Shown here one piece after another: positions 7,469-13,929 of a DNA stretch of 18,292 nucleotides. The stretch covers positions 1 to 18,292 of the forward strand of contig UQCL01000044.1 of assembly GCA_900539505.1 (NCBI GenBank), in the 5' to 3' direction. Both the position numbers and the translations under genes were made by a program. This DNA comes from an uncultured Campylobacter sp. GTDB taxonomy: Bacteria; Campylobacterota; Campylobacteria; Campylobacterales; Campylobacteraceae. Position 1 is the stretch's first letter, and each line of letters starts with the position of its first letter. Below the pieces are notes generated by a model. It worked only from the letters and a program-made list of their open reading frames with translations, made no database searches and was not told the origin of the DNA.

Positions 7469-7942
7469 CTATAAATTGACTATTAAACTTGCCTTTAATT
7501 TCTCTTTTGGAGTAAAATTTTCTAGTCCAACTCCGCCACCGCCATATACGCTTAGAATTTTTCTCAAAATATCTATAATTTCATCGCTGGTCGTATTCTC
7601 GGCATCTGTTTTTATATCGTGAAGCTCAAAAATAATTCTATACGGATCGCCAATCGTTTCATCATTAAAAATCTGCCTCAAGTCCAGCTCTATATCGTTA
7701 CTTTTATAATGCAATAGCCATATCGTTTTAGTTAAGGCATAATCTCCTATATCTCTTAAATAATCATGCGATATACGAATTAGCCAAGTGTTATTTTCTC
7801 GGTCTATGCACCAATCTAGTCTTTCTAGGAACCATAGACTAATTTCGTCATCATCATATTTTTTGCGTATTTTGTTTATCGTTTCCAATAAACTATATTT
7901 TTCAATATCCTCTTTTGAAATACGCTCTGTAATAAACGCCAC
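7469..7942 (-). CDS. Immunity-like protein, paralogue of the adjacent 7958-8434 gene
   Basis: 157 residues, soluble and acidic, with no signal or membrane segment. It begins MAFITERISKEDIEKY. Shared blocks with the neighbour are WCIDRE (44-49), IWLLHYK followed by DIELDLR (74-89), F/YELxxI (105-110) and EIIDILRKIL (121-130). The start is GTG with AAGGGG a few bases upstream. It sits 15 bases after the paralogue's stop, so the two form a tandem pair. Base composition is clearly more AT-rich than the surrounding core genes, which suggests horizontal gain. From memory, small proteins starting MAF(I/V)TE.IS with a W-(C/T)-IDRER block occur beside toxin systems as immunity proteins, but no toxin gene is visible here. 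The family assignment is inference. Confidence 0.75.
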   Translation of the reverse strand: MAFITERISKEDIEKYSLLETINKIRKKYDDDEISLWFLERLDWCIDRENNTWLIRISHDYLRDIGDYALTKTIWLLHYKSNDIELDLRQIFNDETIGDPYRIIFELHDIKTDAENTTSDEIIDILRKILSVYGGGGVGLENFTPKEKLKASLIVNL

Positions 7943-7957
7943 TTTATCCCCTTTTCT

Positions 7958-8434
7958 TTAAATTTTTGATACGAAAGTTACTTGAATATTTTCTTTTGGG
8001 ATAATAGATCCTCCATCGCCATATTCATTTAGAATTTCTTTTAAAATATCCACAATCTCTTGCTTTGGTATATTCCCTATATCGCTTCTTATGGATTCTA
8101 GCTCATAGATTATTTTAAACGGATTATCCGTAATTTTCGTGCTAGTATTTTCGTTGTCTATATCTCTTAAATCGATCTCTATATCTTTGCCTTTATAGTG
8201 TAAAAGCCATATAACTTCGCCGCTATAATTCATATCTCTTGGATCCCCAATAATAATACTACGCACTACAAAAAGCCAAATACCTCTTTCTCGATCTATA
8301 CACCAACTTCTTGAATTTAAGTTAGCCCAATCAAGCTCGCCCTGATGATATTTTTTAAATATCTCATTGCACGGTTTTAGCAAATCGTATTTATCAATAT
8401 CCTCTTTTGAAATACGCTCTGTAACAAACGCCAT
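7958..8434 (-). CDS. Immunity-like protein, upstream member of the tandem pair
   Basis: 158 residues beginning MAFVTERISKEDIDKY. It shares WCIDRER (45-51), VIWLLHYKGKDIEIDLRD (74-91), IIYELESI (108-115) and EIVDILKEIL (126-135) with the gene downstream. The ATG has a strong AAGGAGGAG site (about 8441-8449). The first 40 bases of the two genes differ by a single base, while the rest is much more diverged. This is typical of families that diversify by recombination through a conserved 5' end. Cytoplasmic, no catalytic motif recognised. The likely role as an orphan or spare immunity gene against a contact-dependent or polymorphic toxin is inference from size, tandem duplication and composition. 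Confidence 0.75.
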   Translation of the reverse strand: MAFVTERISKEDIDKYDLLKPCNEIFKKYHQGELDWANLNSRSWCIDRERGIWLFVVRSIIIGDPRDMNYSGEVIWLLHYKGKDIEIDLRDIDNENTSTKITDNPFKIIYELESIRSDIGNIPKQEIVDILKEILNEYGDGGSIIPKENIQVTFVSKI

Positions 8435-8507
8435 TCTCTCCTCCTTAAGAATTTAAAATTTAGACCTCTTGCGGGTTGCCGCCGTCTTTTGCCCTTGCGA
8501 CAAATCG

Positions 8508-8536
8508 TTTAGCCATTTTCACGGCAAATGGCTAAA
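8508..8536. other. Perfect 11-bp stem-loop
   Basis: TTTAGCCATTT (8508-8518) and AAATGGCTAAA (8526-8536) are exact reverse complements with a 7-base loop. It is the best hairpin of the region and lies about 75 bases upstream of the immunity-like start codon. It lacks a clear T-run on either side, so it could be a weak terminator for the plsC operon or an operator for the pair. Confidence 0.5.
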
Positions 8537-8567
8537 TATACGCCAAATTTCATCTTTCCGCGCCGCG

Positions 8568-8741
8568 TAAATTTTAAAATTTCGCTTTTATGTAGGCGCT
8601 GTTTTCTTGCGGGTCTCTCGCCGATAACTCGCCGCCTGTAGTTTAGATGAAATTTTAAAATTTCGTCGTCCGCGCGCACGAATAAAATTTTAAAATTCCA
8701 CGCTGCATAACACGAGCGGACGAAATTTTAAAATTCCACGC
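8568..8741. repeat. Four copies of an AAATTTTAAAATT-centred palindromic repeat
   Basis: The copies are at about 8568-8584, 8649-8664 (GAAATTTTAAAATTTC, a perfect 16-bp palindrome), 8682-8700 and 8721-8741. The last two share the right flank AAATTCCACGC(T/C)GC, and copies two and four share a left flank ending in GA. The same core recurs in other spacers of the window (13842, 17105, 17970). Confidence 0.6.
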
Positions 8742-8838
8742 CGCAAATCAAAGCGCAAATAAACGCGCTAGCGCACAGAAATCGCGCGAACTAACAAAAG
8801 TCGCGTTTGAATTTTATCGATAAATTTATGAATTCCGC

Positions 8839-9525
8839 CTATGCTTCGGCGGTTTCGTTTTCGTCGATTACGGCTTGCATCGTCTCTCTGGCGTGCTGCA
8901 ACCAATCTTTATCGCTCGTATCGAGCAGGTCTAGGTAGATGATTTTGACATGTCCGCTGTGGACGGTGAAATCGTGAGAGTTTGCGATGTGCTGCGTGCC
9001 GATGAGTACCACCGGCTGGACGCGCAGGCCGAGCTTGCTAACGATCGCTTTAGCACCGCTTTGGAATTGCAAAAGCTGCGTGCCGCGATGTCTAGTGCCC
9101 TCGGGAAACATCGTGATGACGCGCCCTTCGCTCACGCGCTGCTGCACTTCGTGTACGATCCGCACCAGATCGCGCGGATTTGAGCGATCGACCTGGATCA
9201 TCTTCGGAAGAGTGATGATTTTGCCGATGATAGGGATGTCTGCGATCTCCTTTTTAGCGATCCAGCAGATATCGGCGGGATGGGTTTCTTCGAGCACGAC
9301 GATATCCATTATGCTTTGGTGGTTGGCGATTACTAGCTGCGCGCGCGGATCGGGAGTACCTACGATCTCGATATCGTATCCTACGCCATAGCGCTGGAAG
9401 CGCCCCCAAATGCGGCGAAAGCGGCGATGAGAGGAGTTTTTCACCGCCATGGCGATCACGACGCAAACGACGGTAAAAATAAACCAAATCGCGTAAAATA
9501 ACGCTCTAATCCTTGCTAAGCTCAT
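8839..9525 (-). CDS. plsC: 1-acyl-sn-glycerol-3-phosphate acyltransferase
   Basis: 228 residues. It acylates lysophosphatidic acid to phosphatidic acid at the inner membrane. It has an N-terminal hydrophobic helix (about 9-28), acyltransferase motif I NHQSIMD (68-74, the His-Asp pair), a motif II-type region with GKIITLPKMIQVDR (101-114), motif III FPEGTR (140-145) and a motif IV-like QPVVLIG (170-176). I chose the ATG at 9525. A GTG at 9555 would add ten residues but deepen the overlap with the gene upstream to 50 bases; the ATG leaves a 20-base overlap and starts just before the membrane helix. It is the last gene of the ctp-pur operon, and I recall the same neighbour (after the SH3 protein) in C. 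jejuni. Length is normal. Confidence 0.92.
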   Translation of the reverse strand: MSLARIRALFYAIWFIFTVVCVVIAMAVKNSSHRRFRRIWGRFQRYGVGYDIEIVGTPDPRAQLVIANHQSIMDIVVLEETHPADICWIAKKEIADIPIIGKIITLPKMIQVDRSNPRDLVRIVHEVQQRVSEGRVITMFPEGTRHRGTQLLQFQSGAKAIVSKLGLRVQPVVLIGTQHIANSHDFTVHSGHVKIIYLDLLDTSDKDWLQHARETMQAVIDENETAEA

Positions 9526-10798
9526 CTTTTTTAACCCAGCCGATCTTGTTGCCACCCAGCATAATTTTATAAAATTCCTTATTCGTGCCTAAAATTTCAA
9601 CCTTTTCGGGATTTTTAGTCACGTAAAACACGGTGGAGCTTTGCATAGGCAAAATTCTAACGGGGGAATTTTGCGCGATACTGCCCGTGCCGTAAGGCCT
9701 TTGCGCGTAGAAATTTACCGCCAAAATCAGCACCGCAAAGATAAGCGGCGTGATATTTTTACTAAGCAGAAACATCACCAAAAGCACGGCAGCTAGCGTG
9801 TAGATCGCGATCTGCTTGTAGGCTTCGAACTTGCTCTCTTTCGGATTTAGACCGATCTGCGTGCTAAGATCCTCAGCGCGCGGATTAAGCTCAAGACCGA
9901 AATTTTCAAATTTTTTAGTATTGAGATTGAAATAGCTGAAGTCTAAATTTGTGATATTTTTATCCACGACGGCAAAATAATATCCGCTCTGACTTGCGTA
10001 TGTGCCGCGCACAGAGTCCACACCCTGCTTGATAATGGCGGGATTATCGATACTAAAAGCGCTGATTGCGCCGTTTCGGATACCAAGATCGAGCGTGAGT
10101 AAATTTGAAGCGTCGTCAAATTTGGTAGTTTTGTAGTTTTTAAGTTTCAGCTCGTCGGCTACGATATGCGAAAAATTAGGCTTCGTATCAAGCTTTATAA
10201 ATTCCGGATTATCAGGTTTGATAGAGCTTTTTTCAAAGAATTCTCCGTTGCGCTGCAAGGTCAAAACGAACTCATTGATCTTGTCGCTCTTATCGCTTGC
10301 TGCAAACCACAGCGTCGTCTCAAACATCTCGTCGCCCTCAATCCACGTAAGATTATCGGCATTAAGCCACTTCATACCATTGGTGCGGCTGATCTCTAGC
10401 TTTGGCTTAACGGTGATTTTCTGCCCTAAATACACGGCGAAATCGATCTTAAAAATTTGATTGCAATACACCTTCCTAGGCATCCCGCTGGCTTTTAGCG
10501 TAAGCTCCTTAGGCTTGATGTCCTGATAGACCTTATCATCGGATACATCAAGATCGACTTCGTTAGTAGGCGCCAAAGCTTTAAGATCGTCGATGCTTAG
10601 ATTATCCATCGACATAACCTCTTTTTTATTGTATTTCAGCATAACCTTGGAATTATCGCGCGTCTGCGGCTCGTCCGGCTTATCCTCAGCTTTTTTCGGT
10701 GCATATTTACTTAGATCGTCAAGCGAATCGATCTCAATCTCTGGCGCAGCAAACGCGAGCGTGCAGACACCTAAAATAGTAAGAATTCTTTTTAGCAA
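9506..10798 (-). CDS. Exported membrane protein with C-terminal SH3-like domain
   Basis: 430 residues. A signal peptide (1-18, ending AFA-AP) leads to a large periplasmic part with a low-complexity acidic stretch (about 20-95) and beta-rich, Ig-like regions (about 96-300). Two membrane helices follow (about 328-346 and 350-366), then an SH3-like domain at about 373-427 (SPVRILPMQSSTVFYV through GWVKKDEL). Two helices would put the SH3 domain back in the periplasm. SH3b domains often bind peptidoglycan or proteins, so an envelope role is plausible. It corresponds by position to the SH3-domain gene between purQ and plsC in C. jejuni. The TTG start is supported by AAAAGG 6 bases upstream; it overlaps purQ by 7 bases and plsC by 20. 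The overall layout is BatD-like, but I do not claim that family. Confidence 0.85.
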   Translation of the reverse strand: MLKRILTILGVCTLAFAAPEIEIDSLDDLSKYAPKKAEDKPDEPQTRDNSKVMLKYNKKEVMSMDNLSIDDLKALAPTNEVDLDVSDDKVYQDIKPKELTLKASGMPRKVYCNQIFKIDFAVYLGQKITVKPKLEISRTNGMKWLNADNLTWIEGDEMFETTLWFAASDKSDKINEFVLTLQRNGEFFEKSSIKPDNPEFIKLDTKPNFSHIVADELKLKNYKTTKFDDASNLLTLDLGIRNGAISAFSIDNPAIIKQGVDSVRGTYASQSGYYFAVVDKNITNLDFSYFNLNTKKFENFGLELNPRAEDLSTQIGLNPKESKFEAYKQIAIYTLAAVLLVMFLLSKNITPLIFAVLILAVNFYAQRPYGTGSIAQNSPVRILPMQSSTVFYVTKNPEKVEILGTNKEFYKIMLGGNKIGWVKKDELSKD

Positions 10799-11457
10799 AT
10801 TAAGCCTTTTAGCATTTTCTCTCCGTCCGTGCCGCCCAAAATAGGCTCTATCGCGCGCTCAGGATGCGGCATCAGTCCGAAAATCTTTTTGTTTTTATCG
10901 CAAATCCCCGCGATTGCGTCCACTGAGCCGTTCGGATTTAGATCCGCGCCGTTTGCATCGCAGTATTTCAAAAGCACGCAGTCCTCGTCGTATAGCGACT
11001 TTAGCGTATCCGCAGGCGCATAATAGTTACCCTCGCCATGCGCGATCGGGATATTTAGAATTTCGCCCTTATCGCAACAGTGCAGAAATTTATTATCGTT
11101 TGAAACGACGCGCAGATGGTGAAATTTTGAGATGAAGCTTAAATTTATATTTTTATTCATCGCGCCTGCGAGCAAGCCTAGCTCCAAAAGCATCTGAAAG
11201 CCATTACAGATGCCTAGGATATAGCCGCCCTTTCGCGCGTGATCAAGTACCGCTTGCATTACGGGGCTAAATTTAGCAATCGCCGCGGTTCGCAGATAAT
11301 CTCCGTGGCTAAAGCCGCCAGGAAGCACGATCAGATCGGCGTTTATGTCGGTTTCTTTATGCCAGATTATCTGCGTTTCGCAACCAAGCTTATCAAAGGC
11401 GTATTTGGTGTCGCGCTCGCAGTTGGTGCCTGGGAAATTTACGATCGCTACCTTCAT
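10792..11457 (-). CDS. purQ: Phosphoribosylformylglycinamidine synthase, glutaminase subunit PurQ
   Basis: 221 residues. PurQ releases ammonia from glutamine for PurL, which converts FGAR to FGAM in the fourth step of purine synthesis. It is a class I glutamine amidotransferase: nucleophile Cys84 in GICNGFQML, and His198/Glu200 in PHPER. PGGFSHGDYLR (46-56) forms the oxyanion region. The ATG overlaps the purS stop by 4 bases (ATGA), so translation is coupled. PurL, the synthase subunit, is not in this window. Length is as expected for the small-PurL, separate-subunit system. Confidence 0.96.
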   Translation of the reverse strand: MKVAIVNFPGTNCERDTKYAFDKLGCETQIIWHKETDINADLIVLPGGFSHGDYLRTAAIAKFSPVMQAVLDHARKGGYILGICNGFQMLLELGLLAGAMNKNINLSFISKFHHLRVVSNDNKFLHCCDKGEILNIPIAHGEGNYYAPADTLKSLYDEDCVLLKYCDANGADLNPNGSVDAIAGICDKNKKIFGLMPHPERAIEPILGGTDGEKMLKGLIC

Positions 11458-11690
11458 ATCACGATCTCGTAGTCTTCGATGACGGTGTTTGCCAAAATTT
11501 CATCGCACATCCTAGCGACATCGGCATAAATTTTATCCCTATCCTCGCCATCTAGCTCAAGGACGATCTGTTTGGCTACGCGCACATCTCGCACGCCGCT
11601 AAATCCAAGCGAAGCGAGGGCGTGCAAAACCGCCTTGCCCTGCGGATCGAGCACGCCCTGCTTAAGCCTTACGTTTACGATCACCTTCAT
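11454..11690 (-). CDS. purS: Phosphoribosylformylglycinamidine synthase subunit PurS
   Basis: 78 residues, the normal size. PurS is the small structural subunit that bridges PurQ and PurL in the three-part FGAM synthase. The start MKVIVNVRLKQGVLDPQGKA and the following helix HALASLGF with the strand VRDVRVAKQIVLELDG are typical of the family. It sits 3 bases after purC and overlaps purQ by 4. Having purS is consistent with the split PurSQL system rather than the large single-chain PurL. Confidence 0.95.
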   Translation of the reverse strand: MKVIVNVRLKQGVLDPQGKAVLHALASLGFSGVRDVRVAKQIVLELDGEDRDKIYADVARMCDEILANTVIEDYEIVI

Positions 11691-11693
11691 CGC

Positions 11694-12413
11694 TTATCCT
11701 AAAATTCTACGCAAGACCTCTTCGTAGGCCACTTTTACGCTACCGAGATCCTGTCTAAATACGTCCTTATCGAGCTTTTTATCGGTCTGTTTGTCCCAAA
11801 AGCGGCAGCTATCGGGGCTGATCTCATCTGCAAGCAGGACATTTCCGTCCTTATCTCTGCCAAGCTCGATTTTGAAATCCACGAGCTTTAAATTTCGCTC
11901 GTCGAAAAATTTAATCAAAATTTCATTGATCTTGCGCGCGATCTTTTTGAGCTCGTCAAGCTCGCTTTGGCTCTTTACGGCGCCAAGCAGCAAGCAATGC
12001 TCGTCGTTTAGGATAGGATCGCCCAGCTCATCGTCTTTATAGCAAAACTCCACCAGCGTAAACGGAAGCTTCGTGCCCTCTTTGATGCCTAGGCGCTTTG
12101 TAAGCGAGCCGGTGGCGATATTGCGAGCGATGATCTCAAGAGGGAAAATCTTGCATTTTTTTACGAGCTGCTCGGTCGGACTGATCGTCTCAACAAGCGC
12201 GGTGGCGATGCCGTGCTTTTTAAGCAGATCGAAAATCAGCGTCGAAATTTTACAATTCAGCGCGCCTTTGCCGCTCTCTTCAGCTTTTTTGACGCCGTTA
12301 AACGCCGTCAGCGAATCTTTAAATTCCGAAATCAAAAGGTCGTCACTTTCGTTAACCGACCACATCTTTTTGCCCTTGCCTTCGTAGATGAGCTCTTTTT
12401 TGGTAGCTTGCAT
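11694..12413 (-). CDS. purC: SAICAR synthase (phosphoribosylaminoimidazole-succinocarboxamide synthase)
   Basis: 239 residues. It joins CAIR and aspartate, using ATP, to form SAICAR in purine synthesis. Signatures: IYEGKGKKMW near the N-terminus (nucleotide-binding loop), PLEIIARNIATGSL (motif PxEvivRN.atGS), LVDFKIELGRD and DEISPDSCRFWD near the C-terminus. The TAAGGAG ribosome site overlaps the stop of the upstream protease gene and stands 6 bases before the ATG at 12413; a GTG directly before it is too close, so I start at the ATG. It opens the pur block of the operon. Confidence 0.96.
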   Translation of the reverse strand: MQATKKELIYEGKGKKMWSVNESDDLLISEFKDSLTAFNGVKKAEESGKGALNCKISTLIFDLLKKHGIATALVETISPTEQLVKKCKIFPLEIIARNIATGSLTKRLGIKEGTKLPFTLVEFCYKDDELGDPILNDEHCLLLGAVKSQSELDELKKIARKINEILIKFFDERNLKLVDFKIELGRDKDGNVLLADEISPDSCRFWDKQTDKKLDKDVFRQDLGSVKVAYEEVLRRILG

Positions 12414-12423
12414 CACACTCTCC

Positions 12424-13740
12424 TTACTTGATGTTTAGAATTTTTATCGCGTCTATTGCGGTTTTTAACTGGATATCGTTATTAATCTGCTCTGCTGTGA
12501 TGAAATTTTTCTCATCCTTTTTCTGAGCATCTTTTTTCTTGGTCTCGACCTTGGCTAACTCGCCTTGCAGGTGCTTTTTAAGATCGGCTTCTTTTAACGA
12601 GAATTCATCCTCGTCGCGGCTCGGCACCTTGCCCGGCGCCACTATGAGATCAGGCGTCACGCCCACCGCTTGGATGGTGCGACCGCTTGATAGATAGTAT
12701 CGCGCGATGGTTAGTCGCAGAGCTTCTTTATCCTCAATCGGCAGGATCACCTGCACGCTTCCCTTGCCAAAAGTTTTTTCACCAACCAACACGGCACGCT
12801 TTAGATCCTGAAGCGAGCCGCTTACGATCTCGCTTGCGCTTGCGCTACCGCCGTTTACTAACACTACCAGCGGCAAATCAGTGATCTTCTTTTTAGGATC
12901 GGCGTTGTGAGCTTCGGTTTCGTTTTTCGCGCGCCCTTTTTGCGAGACGATAAGCCCTTTGCCGACGAATAAATTCACAAGTCCGATCGCCTGATCCAAA
13001 AGCCCGCCCGGATTGTTTCGCAGATCTAAAATAATACCCTTGGCGTCTCTGTGCTCTTTTATAAATTTGCTCGCGTCCGCTACCACGTGTTGATCGAAAT
13101 TCGTAACGCGCAGATATAAAATTTTATCATCCTCGATCATCTTAGCATAGACCGATTCCACTTTGATTATGTCGCGGACGATCTCGACGTCGAAAGGCTT
13201 GCTAACGCCTTTACGCACGATCGTTAGAGTGATTTTAGTTTTCGGCTTGCCGCGCATTTTTGAGACCGCATCGTCGATCGTGATACCGAAGGTCGCATTG
13301 CCGTCGATACGCAATATCACGTCGTTAGCCTGAATGCCTTTCTTATCGGCAGGAGTCCCCTCGATAGGCGAGATGACGGTCAGAGCGCCGTCTTTCATAC
13401 CCACCTGAATTCCAAGCCCGCCGAATTCGCCCTCGGTCTGAACTTTCGTGTCGTTAAACGCCTTTTCGTCCATGTAGCTTGAGTGCGCGTCGAGGTTATT
13501 CATAAGCCCCGAGATCGTCTTATCCACGAGCTCCGAGAAGGTCATCTCATCGACGTAATTGTTTTCGACGATCGCAAGCGTCTTGGTAAGCTTAGCTAGC
13601 GCCTCCAGACGCGTTTTTTCGCTGTCTGGCTTTTTGGTCGCGTTGACCTCTCTGGCTTGTAAATTTCCGGTAAAAAAACTGACGCCTAAAAATAGAGAAA
13701 ATATGAATCCCAAGCCGAAGAAGAGGTGTTTTTGTCGCAA
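12424..13740 (-). CDS. Carboxy-terminal processing protease, S41 family (CtpA-like)
   Basis: 438 residues. A signal peptide or signal anchor (about 8-28) directs it to the periplasm. A helical part with NNLDAHSSYMD (81-91) precedes a PDZ domain (about 103-185, GGLGIQVGMKDG) and the S41 core with RNNPGGLLD (241-249). By alignment with CtpB and Prc, whose Ser and Lys are 25 residues apart, the catalytic pair should be Ser301 in NGGSASASEI and Lys326 in EKTFGKGSVQ; Gln330 fits too. The tail (about 370-415) is charged and Lys-rich. Such proteases trim C-termini of periplasmic proteins, often peptidoglycan enzymes. The start is TTG, preceded by AAGGA at 6 bases; a nearby ATG is out of frame. It is the first gene of the operon, and C. 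jejuni has an orthologue at the same place. Confidence 0.93.
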   Translation of the reverse strand: MRQKHLFFGLGFIFSLFLGVSFFTGNLQAREVNATKKPDSEKTRLEALAKLTKTLAIVENNYVDEMTFSELVDKTISGLMNNLDAHSSYMDEKAFNDTKVQTEGEFGGLGIQVGMKDGALTVISPIEGTPADKKGIQANDVILRIDGNATFGITIDDAVSKMRGKPKTKITLTIVRKGVSKPFDVEIVRDIIKVESVYAKMIEDDKILYLRVTNFDQHVVADASKFIKEHRDAKGIILDLRNNPGGLLDQAIGLVNLFVGKGLIVSQKGRAKNETEAHNADPKKKITDLPLVVLVNGGSASASEIVSGSLQDLKRAVLVGEKTFGKGSVQVILPIEDKEALRLTIARYYLSSGRTIQAVGVTPDLIVAPGKVPSRDEDEFSLKEADLKKHLQGELAKVETKKKDAQKKDEKNFITAEQINNDIQLKTAIDAIKILNIK

Positions 13741-13771
13741 AGCATATCCTTGAAAATAAAATGTAGCGAAT

Positions 13772-13777
13772 TTTATA
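13772..13777 (-). promoter_or_regulatory. Candidate -10 box of the ctp-pur-plsC operon
   Basis: Minus-strand TATAAA in the context TTTTCTATAAAATTCGC, about 32 bases upstream of the TTG start. Upstream is T/A-rich (CCTTATTTTTAGCC), as usual for Campylobacter vegetative promoters without a -35 box. It is the best promoter candidate for the six-gene operon. Confidence 0.5.
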
Positions 13778-13869
13778 GAAAATTGGCTAAAAATAAGGTA
13801 AATTTCATACGAAATTTGCGCGTTTACGGATAAATTTAAGCCGAAAATTTTAAAATCTCACTAAAAAAC

Positions 13870-13890
13870 CTTGACATAAACACACTAAAG
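13870..13890 (+). promoter_or_regulatory. HAIR-like operator (predicted HspR binding site) at the clpB promoter
   Basis: CTTGACA at 13870-13876, a 7-base spacer, then ACTAAAG at 13884-13890. The HspR consensus (HAIR element) is CTTGAGT-N7-ACTCAAG, so 11 of 14 arm bases match with the exact spacing. It covers the -35 box, where a bound repressor would block RNA polymerase. HspR is known to repress chaperone genes in Helicobacter and Campylobacter. No hspR gene lies in this window. Confidence 0.7.
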
Positions 13891-13899
13891 TTATATAAT
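13871..13899 (+). promoter_or_regulatory. Sigma-70 promoter of clpB
   Basis: TTGACA at 13871-13876 and TATAAT at 13894-13899 are both perfect consensus hexamers, with the ideal 17-base spacer. The start of transcription should fall near 13906, giving a leader of only about 24 bases containing the AGGAG site (13918-13922). Such a strong promoter makes sense if it is normally repressed, as the overlapping HAIR-like site suggests. Confidence 0.85.
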
Positions 13900-13929
13900 G
13901 CAATCAACTTCAACTTTAGGAGAAAATTT

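Larger units (their letters stand above)
8435..8838. other. Spacer with clustered AT-rich palindromes between plsC and the immunity-like pair
   Basis: About 400 bases without a gene. It includes a perfect hairpin (8508-8536), a cluster of palindromic repeats (8568-8741) and the palindrome TTTATCGATAAA (8813-8824) just past the plsC stop. The promoter of the immunity-like pair should lie at its left end; TAAATTTTAAATTC just before the AAGGAGG site is the only candidate -10 region I see. Confidence 0.5.

Noticed and set aside
8950..9391. Plus-strand open frames inside plsC
   Set aside because: Shadows of the acyltransferase frame, whose motifs NHQSIMD and FPEGTR are decisive.
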